Shown here piece after piece: positions 57,601 through 64,000 of a stretch of 64,000 bases of DNA (position 1 is its first letter; every line of letters begins with the position of its first letter). The stretch lies in assembly GCF_048569485.1 (NCBI RefSeq), contig NC_134364.1:127050752-127114751 (forward strand), in the 5' to 3' direction. The notes beneath the pieces are model-generated. The model was not told the DNA's origin and did not search any database. It saw nothing but the letters and a program-made list of their open reading frames with translations. This stretch comes from Anomaloglossus baeobatrachus. Lineage: Eukaryota > Chordata > Amphibia > Anura > Aromobatidae. The translations under genes and the position numbers were made by a program.

Positions 57601-58925
57601 GCGTGTGATGAGGAGGAGCGGAGCCTGCGTGTGATGAGGAGGAGCGGGGCCTGCGTGTGATGAGGAGGAGCGGGGCCTGCGTGTGATGAGGAGGAGCGGA
57701 GCCTGCGTGTGATGAGGAGGAGCGGAGCCTGCGTGTGATGAGGAGGAGCGGAGCCTGCGTGTGATGAGGAGGAGCGGGGCCTGCGTGTGATGAGGAGGAG
57801 CGGAGCCTGCGTGTGATGAGGAGGAGCTGGGCCTGCGTGTGATGAGGAGGAGCGGAGCCTGCGTGTGATGAGGAGGAGCGGAGCCTGCGTGTGATGAGGA
57901 GGAGCGGAGCCTGCGTGTGATGAGGAGGAGCGGAGCCTGGGTGTGATGAGGAGCGGAGCCTGCGTGTGATGAGGAGGAGCGGAGCCTGCGTGTGATGAGG
58001 AGGAGCGGGGCCTGCGTGTGATGAGGAGGAGCGGGGCCTGCGTGTGATGAGGAGGAGCGGAGCCTGCGTGTGATGAGGAGGAGCGGGGCCTGCGTGTGAT
58101 GAGGAGGAGCGGAGCCTGCGTGTGATGAGGAGGAGCGGAGCCTGCGTGTGATGAGGAGGAGCGGAGCCTGCGTGTGATGAGGAGGAGCGGAGCCTGCGTG
58201 TGATGAGGAGGAGCGGAGCCTGCGTGTGATGAGGAGGAGCGGAGCCTGCGTGTGATGAGGAGGAGCGGAGCCTGCGTGTGATGAGGAGGAGCGGAGCCTG
58301 CGTGTGATGAGGAGGAGCGGAGCCTGCGTGTGATGAGGAGGAGCGGGGCCTGCGTGTGATGAGGAGGAGCGGGGCCTGCGTGTGATGAGGAGGAGCGGAG
58401 CCTGCGTGTGGTGAGGAGGAGCGGAGCCTGCGTGTGATGAGGAGGAGCGGAGCCTGCGTGTGATGAGGAGGAGCGGGGCCTGCGTGTGATGAGGAGGAGC
58501 GGAGCCTGCGTGTGATGAGGAGGAGCGGAGCCTGCGTGTGATGAGGAGGAGCGGGGCCTGCGTGTGATGAGGAGGAGCGGGGCCTGCGTGTGATGAGGAG
58601 GAGCGGAGCCTGCGTGTGGTGAGGAGGAGCGGAGCCTGCGTGTGATGAGGAGGAGCGGGGCCTGCGTGTGATGAGGAGGAGCGGGGCCTGCGTGTGATGA
58701 GGAGGAGCGGAGCCTGCGTGTGATGAGGAGGAGCGGAGCCTGCGTGTGATGAGGAGGAGCGGAGCCTGCGTGTGATGAGGAGGAGCGGAGCCTGCGTGTG
58801 ATGAGGAGGAGCGGGGCCTGCGTGTGATGAGGAGGAGCGGAGCCTGCGTGTGATGAGGAGGAGCGGAGCCTGCGTGTGATGAGGAGGAGCGGAGCCTGTG
58901 TGTCATGATGAGGAGCGGAGCCTGT
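54690..58925. repeat. Minisatellite, 26-29-bp unit, about 160 copies
   Basis: Units of GATGAGGAGGAGCGGAGCCT plus GCGTGT, with GGGGCC or GGAGCC alternation, 3-bp GAG or GAT additions and a GGGGAGGAGCC variant confined mainly to 55.0-57.5 kb. The right half is more regular. On the minus strand three units (78 bp) make 26 codons without stops, so very long Ser/Pro/His-rich frames appear in more than one frame. That is expected for a repeat and is no evidence of a gene. Confidence 0.97.
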
Positions 58926-59084
58926 AAAGGTCACACGTGCTGTAATCTTATAAACGTGATGTTCTCATTCACAGCGGAGCCTCCACATAGAGGCTGCAGA
59001 GGACGGCTGGAGGCCGGAGCAGTTGGCTTTAGTGTCCTTCCCCGTTAAGTAAAATGTGACCACACTGGACTCCTATCCCTCTCT
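58926..59084. other. Unique spacer between arrays
   Basis: About 160 bp of non-repetitive sequence. It includes CATTCACAG|CGGAGCC and GTTAAGTAAAATG, which look faintly like splice or leader signals, but no protein similarity is recognisable. Confidence 0.4.
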
Positions 59085-59341
59085 GGGAAAGCTGGGTGAC
59101 CATCACTGGCCGCAGCACAGGAGCCTGGGAAAGCTGGGTGAGCATCACTGGCCGCAGCACAGGAGCCTGGGAAAGCTGGGTGACCATCACTGGCCGCAGC
59201 ACATGAGCCTGGGAAAGCTGGGTGACCATCACTGGCCGCAGCACAGGAGCCTGGGAAAGCTGGGTGACCATCACTGGCCACAGCACAGGAGCCTGGGAAA
59301 GCTGGGTGAGCATCACTGGCCGCAGCACTGGAGCCTGGGAG
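59085..59341. repeat. Minisatellite, 42-bp unit, six copies
   Basis: Units of GCCTGGGAAAGCTGGGTGAC, CATCACTGGCCGCAGCACAG and GA, with only ACC/AGC and CGCAG/CACAG differences. It is a small, young array followed by about 90 bp of unique sequence (59,342-59,430). Confidence 0.93.
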
Positions 59342-59429
59342 AGATCCTGCCCTCCCCGAGCGTCACACGGATCAGTGTCAGCGAGGGATTATGGAAATGG
59401 CATGTAAATATTTGTGGAGGTAAAGGATC

Positions 59430-61632
59430 CGGTGTACACAGCTCCCCGCACCCAGGGACACCGGTGTACACAGCTCCCCGCACCCAGGGACACCGGTGTA
59501 CACAGCTCCCCGCACCCAGGGACACCGGTGTACACAGCTCCCCGCACCCAGGGACACCGGTGTACACAGCTCCCCGCACCCAGGGACACCGGTGTACACA
59601 GCTCCCCGCACCCAGGGACACCGGTGTACACAGCTCCCCACACCCAGGGACACCGGTGTACACAGCTCCCCGCACCCAGGGACACCGGTGTACACAGCTC
59701 CCCGCACCCAGGACACCGGAGTACACAGCTCCCTGCACCCAGGGACACCGGTGTACACAGCTCCCTGCACCCAGGACACCGGAGTACACAGCTCCCTGCA
59801 CCCAGGACACCGGAGTACACAGCTCCCCGCACCCAGGGACACCGGTGTACACAGCTCCCCGCACCCAGGACACCGGAGTACACAGCTCCCTGCACCCAGG
59901 ACACCGGTGTACACAGCTCCCCGCACCCAGGGACACCGGTGTACACAGCTCCCCGCACCCAGGGACACCGGTGTACACAGCTCCCCGCACCCAGGGACAC
60001 CGGTGTACACAGCTCCCCGCACCCAGGGACACCGGTGTACACAGCTCCCCGCACCCAGGACACCGATGTACACAGCTCCCTGCACCCAGGACACCGGTGT
60101 ACACAGCTCCCCGCACCCAGGGACACCGGTGTACACAGCTCCCCACACCCAGGACACCGGAGTACACAGCTCCCTGCACCCAGGACACCGGTGTACACAG
60201 CTCCCCGCACCCAGAGCCGCCGTCTGGTGTACACAGCTCCCCGCACCCAGATCCCCCGTCTGGTGTACACAGCTTTGCATCCAGAGCCCCCGTCTGGTGT
60301 ACACAGCTCCCCGCACCAGAGGAGCCATCCAGTGTACACAGCTGCCCCCACCCAGAGCCCCCGTCCGGTATACACGGCTCCCCGCACCCAGGGACCCTGT
60401 TCGGTGTACACAGCTCCCCGCACCCAAAGGAGCCGTCCAGTGTACACAGCTCCCCGCACCCAGGGTCACTGGTGTACACAGCTTCCTGCACCCAGAAACG
60501 CCATTTGGTGTATATAGCTTTCTGCCCCCAGACACCCCGTCCGGTGTACACAGCTCCCCACACCCAGAGAGCCCGTCCGGTGTACACAGCTCCCCGCACC
60601 CAGAGCCCCCATCTGGTGTACACAGCTCCCCGCACCCAGAGGAGCCGTCCAGTGTACACAGCTCCCCGCACCCAGGGGTCACCGGTGTACACAGCTCCCC
60701 GCACCCAGGGACACCGGTGTACACAGCTCCCCGCACCCAGGGACACCGGTGTACACAGCTCCCCGCACCCAGAGGAGCCGTCCAGTGAACACAGCTCCCC
60801 GCACCCAGGGTCACCGGTGTACACAGCTCCCCGCACCCAGGGACACCGGTGTACACAGCTCCCCGCACCCAGGGACACCGGTGTACACAGCTCCCCGCAC
60901 CCAGGGACACCGGTGTACACAGCTCCCCGCACCCAGGGACACCGGTGTACACAGCTCCCCGCACCCAGGGACACCGGTGTACACAGCTCCCCGCACCCAG
61001 GGACACCGGTGTAGACAGCTCCCCGCACCCAGGGACACCGGTGTAGACAGCTCCCCGCACCCAGGGACACCGGTGTAGACAGCTCCCCGCACCCAGGGAC
61101 ACCAGTGTAGACAGCTCCCCACACCCAGGGACACCGGTGTACGCAGCTCCCCGCACCCAGAGAACCCGTCCAGTGTACACAGCTCCCCGTACCCAGAGAG
61201 ACCAGTGTACACAGCTCCCCGCACCCAGAGACCCCATCCGGTGTACACAGCTCCCCGCACCCAGAGACCCCATCCGGTGTACACAGCTCCCCGCACCCAG
61301 AGACCCCATCCGGTGTACACAGCTCCCCGCACCCAGAGACCCCATCCGGTGTACACAGCTCCCCGCACCCAGAGACCCCATCCGGTGTACACAGCTCCCC
61401 GCACCCAGAGACCCCATCCGGTGTACACAGCTCCCCGCACCCAGAGACCCCATCCGGTGTACACAGCTCCCCGCACCCAGAGACCCCATCCGGTGTACAC
61501 AGCTCCCCGCACCCAGAGACCCCATCCGATGTACACAGCTCCCCGAACCCAGAGACGCCATTTGGTGTATATAGCTTTCCGCCCCCAGACACCCCGTCCG
61601 GTGTACACATCTCCCCGCACCCAGAGACTCCC
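59430..61632. repeat. Minisatellite, 32-36-bp unit, about 65 copies
   Basis: Units of GTGTACACAGCTCCCCGCAC, CCAGGGACACCG. The variant CCAGAGACCCCATCCG gives the 36-bp form that dominates 61,205-61,540. The middle (about 60,210-60,680) is a mixture of diverged units (CCCCGTCTG, GGAGCCGTCCA). GTGTACAC and ACACCGGTGT are short palindromes within each unit. Confidence 0.96.
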
Positions 61633-63770
61633 GTATAGTATCACCGCTGATCTCTGGTGATGCATAGGCGGTGTTCTCAGTGATGTCACCGCTGATCTCT
61701 GGTGATGGATAGGAGGTGTTCTCAGTGATGTCACCGCTGATCTCTGGTGATGGATAGGAGGTGTTCTCAGTGATGTCACCGCTGATCTCTGGTGATGGAT
61801 AGGAGGTGTTCTCAGTGATGTCACCGCTGATCTCTGGTGATGGATAGGTGGTGTTCTCAGTGATGTCACCGCTGATCTCTGGTGATGGATAGGCGGTGTT
61901 CTCAGTGATGTCACCGCTGATCTCTGGTGATGGATAGGCGGTGTTCTCAGTGATGTCACCGCTGATCTCTGGTGATGGATAGGTGGTGTTCTCAGTGATG
62001 TCACCGCTGATCTCTGGTGATGGATAGGTGGTGTTCTCAGTGATGTCACCGCTGATCTCTGGTGATGGATAGGAGGCGTTCTCAGTGATGTCACCGCTGA
62101 TCTCTGGTGATGGATAGGCGGTGTTCTCAGTAATGTCACCGCTGATCTCTGGTGATGGATAGGAGGCGTTCTCAGTGATGTCACCGCTGATCTCTGGTGA
62201 TGGATAGGCGGTGTTCTCAGTAATGTCACCGCTGATCTCTGGTGATGGATAGGCGGCGTTCTCAGTGATGTCACCGCTGATCTCTGGTGATGGATAGGAG
62301 GCGTTCTCAGTGATGTCACCGCTGATCTCTGGTGATGGATAGGCGGCGTTCTCAGTGATGTCACCGCTGATCTCTGGTGATGGATAGGAGGTGTTCTCAG
62401 TGATGTCACCGCTGATCTCTGGTGATGGATAGGTGGTGTTCTCAGTGATGTCACCGCTGATCTCTGGTGATGCATAGGAGGTGTTCTCAGTGATGTCACC
62501 GCTGATCTCTGGTGATGGATAGGCGGTGTTCTCAGTGATGTCACCGCTGATCTCTGGTGATGGATAGGCGGTGTTCTCAGTGATGTCACCGCTGATCTCT
62601 GGTGATGGATAGGTGGTGTTCTCAGTGATGTCACCGCTGATCTCTGGTGATGGATAGGTGGTGTTCTCAGTGATGTCACCGCTGATCTCTGGTGATGGAT
62701 AGGTGGTGTTCTCAGTGATGTCACCGCTGATCTCTGGTGATGGATAGGTGGTGTTCTCAGTGATGTCACCGCTGATCTCTGGTGATGCATAGGAGGTGTT
62801 CTCAGTGATGTCACCGCTGATCTCTGGTGATGGATAGGCGGTGTTCTCAGTGATGTCACCGCTGATCTCTGGTGATGGATAGGCGGTGTTCTCAGTGATG
62901 TCACCGCTGATCTCTGGTGATGGATAGGCGGTGTTCTCACTGATGTCACCGCTGATCTCTGGTGATGGATAGGTGGTGTTCTCAGTGATGTCACAGCTGA
63001 TCTCTGGTGATGGATAGGCGGTGTTCTCACTGATGTCACCGCTGATCTCTGGTGATGGATAGGCGGTGTTCTCACTGATGTCACCGCTGATCTCTGGTGA
63101 TGGATAGGCGGTGTTCTCAGTGATGTCACTGCTGATCTCTGGTGATGGATAGGAGGTGTTCTCAGTGATGTCACCGCTGATCTCTGGTGATGGATAGGCG
63201 GTGTTCTCAGTGATGTCACTGCTGATCTCTGGTGATGGATAGGAGGTGTGCTCAGTGATGTCACCGCTGATCTCTGGTGATGGATAGGCGGCGTTCTCAG
63301 TGATGTCACTGCTGATCTCTGGTGATGGATAGGCGGTGTTCTCAGTGATGTCACCGCTGATCTCTGGTGATGGATAGGTGGTGTTCTCAGTGATGTCACC
63401 GCTGATCTCTGGTGATGGATAGGTGTGCTCAGTGATGTCACCGCTGATCTCTGGTGATGGATAGGCGGTGTTCTCAGTGATGTCACTGCTGATCTCTGGT
63501 GATGGATAGGCGGTGTTCTCAGTGATGTCACCGCTGATCTCTGGTGATGGATAGGAGGTGTTCTCAGTGGTGTCACCGCTGATCTCTGGTGATTGATAGG
63601 AGGTGTTCAGTGATGTCACCGCTGGTCTCTGGTGATAGGTGGCGTCCTCTATGTCACCGCTGGTGATTGGCGGCGTCCTCTATGTCACCGCTGGTGATGG
63701 GCGGCGTCCTCTGTCACTGCTGATCTCTGGTGATTGGCGGCGTCCTCTGTTACCGCTGATCTCTGGTGAT
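61633..63770. repeat. Minisatellite, 45-bp unit, second location of the usp21-intron family
   Basis: About 45 units identical in consensus to the array at 45,225-48,060 (GATGTCACCGCTGATCTCTG, GTGATGGATAGG, TGTTCTCAGT). It abuts the 32-36-bp array without spacer. From 63,600 the units shorten and change (GGCGTCCTCTATGTCACCG), and the array fades out by about 63,770. Confidence 0.97.
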
Positions 63771-63899
63771 ATTTTTGGAGAAATTTGGTGTGCACACGGC
63801 CAAGTAAAGGAGGTTGAGGTGCAAATGTGAGGACCAAGGTCCAGTATTACAGTCAAAATTACAACATTGCACTCTCAAAAGCAAAAAAAATGAGGAATG
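63771..63899. other. Unique sequence before the terminal palindrome
   Basis: AT-rich, non-repetitive sequence without recognisable coding content. It may be part of the dispersed element whose palindromic end follows. Confidence 0.4.
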
Positions 63900-64000
63900 A
63901 ACAAGATTTGTTCTTTGCAAAATTCTTGTATTTTTATTTATATTGAAATAATTTCAATATAAATAAAAATACAAGAATTTTGCAAAGAACAAATCTTGTT
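63900..64000. repeat. Perfect palindrome, 50-bp arms with a 1-base spacer
   Basis: The left arm starts AACAAGATTTGTTCTTTGCA and the right arm ends TGCAAAGAACAAATCTTGTT. The arms are exactly complementary over 50 bp around A63,950. The window ends with the right arm, so it may be longer. It resembles the foldback at 4,022-4,126 in form but not in sequence. Confidence 0.9.

Noticed and set aside
54605-58934. Minus-strand reading frames of more than 1,200 codons, Ser/Pro/His-rich
   Set aside because: They lie exactly on the 26-29-bp array, are open in more than one frame at once, have no splice or start context, and only restate the repeat unit.
59378-63619. 1,413-codon minus-strand frame across two arrays
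   Set aside because: It runs through two unrelated minisatellites and changes repeat motif at their junction. No codon bias, signal peptide or homology is seen.

Overview
This is a vertebrate nuclear locus, most likely from a frog or another amphibian. Three host genes lie on the + strand in the order apoa2 (9,414-10,566), ufc1 (12,843-27,931) and usp21 (first exon near 33.1 or 39.3 kb, coding 43,620-53,566). I recognised each from its spliced translation and from GT-AG exon boundaries whose phases agree. In human these genes lie near each other on 1q. The amphibian assignment is an inference from the DNA transposon relics (Tc1/mariner and foldback or MITE-like elements of kinds common in anurans), the swollen introns and the gene order.

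The dominant feature is tandem repetition. About two thirds of the window (roughly 43 of 64 kb, by adding array lengths) is minisatellite, in at least fifteen unit families of about 19-74 bp. Layout: 1-7.4 kb, arrays of 74-, 41- and 45-bp units; 7.4-8.3 kb, a decayed Tc1/mariner transposon; 9.0-10.7 kb, apoa2 with a TATA promoter; 10.8-12.7 kb, two inverted-repeat elements; 12.7-29.1 kb, ufc1, with a 13-kb array in intron 1, another in intron 2 and another in the 3' UTR; 29.2-43.4 kb, a dispersed-repeat block, a CpG-type promoter and two C-rich arrays, all present twice and separated by exactly 200 N; 43.5-53.6 kb, usp21 with arrays in most of its longer introns; 53.7-64 kb, four more large arrays and the edge of a perfect palindrome.

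The genes do not form one pathway. apoa2 encodes a secreted lipoprotein component. ufc1 encodes the E2 enzyme that passes UFM1 to E3/substrate. usp21 encodes a deubiquitinase of the USP family. ufc1 and usp21 both have TATA-less promoters of housekeeping type.

Two points affect anyone using this sequence. First, 29,752-36,068 and 36,269-43,430 look like two haplotypes of one locus joined head to tail across a scaffold gap. Second, the usp21 coding sequence as assembled changes frame several times in its N-terminal exons and once in a catalytic-domain exon, whereas apoa2 and ufc1 are intact. Base-level assembly error is the simplest explanation. The most biologically interesting signal is that three intronic arrays have units resembling splice signals: branch point plus AG in ufc1 intron 1 and one usp21 intron, and a GAG|GTGAGT donor in another usp21 intron.
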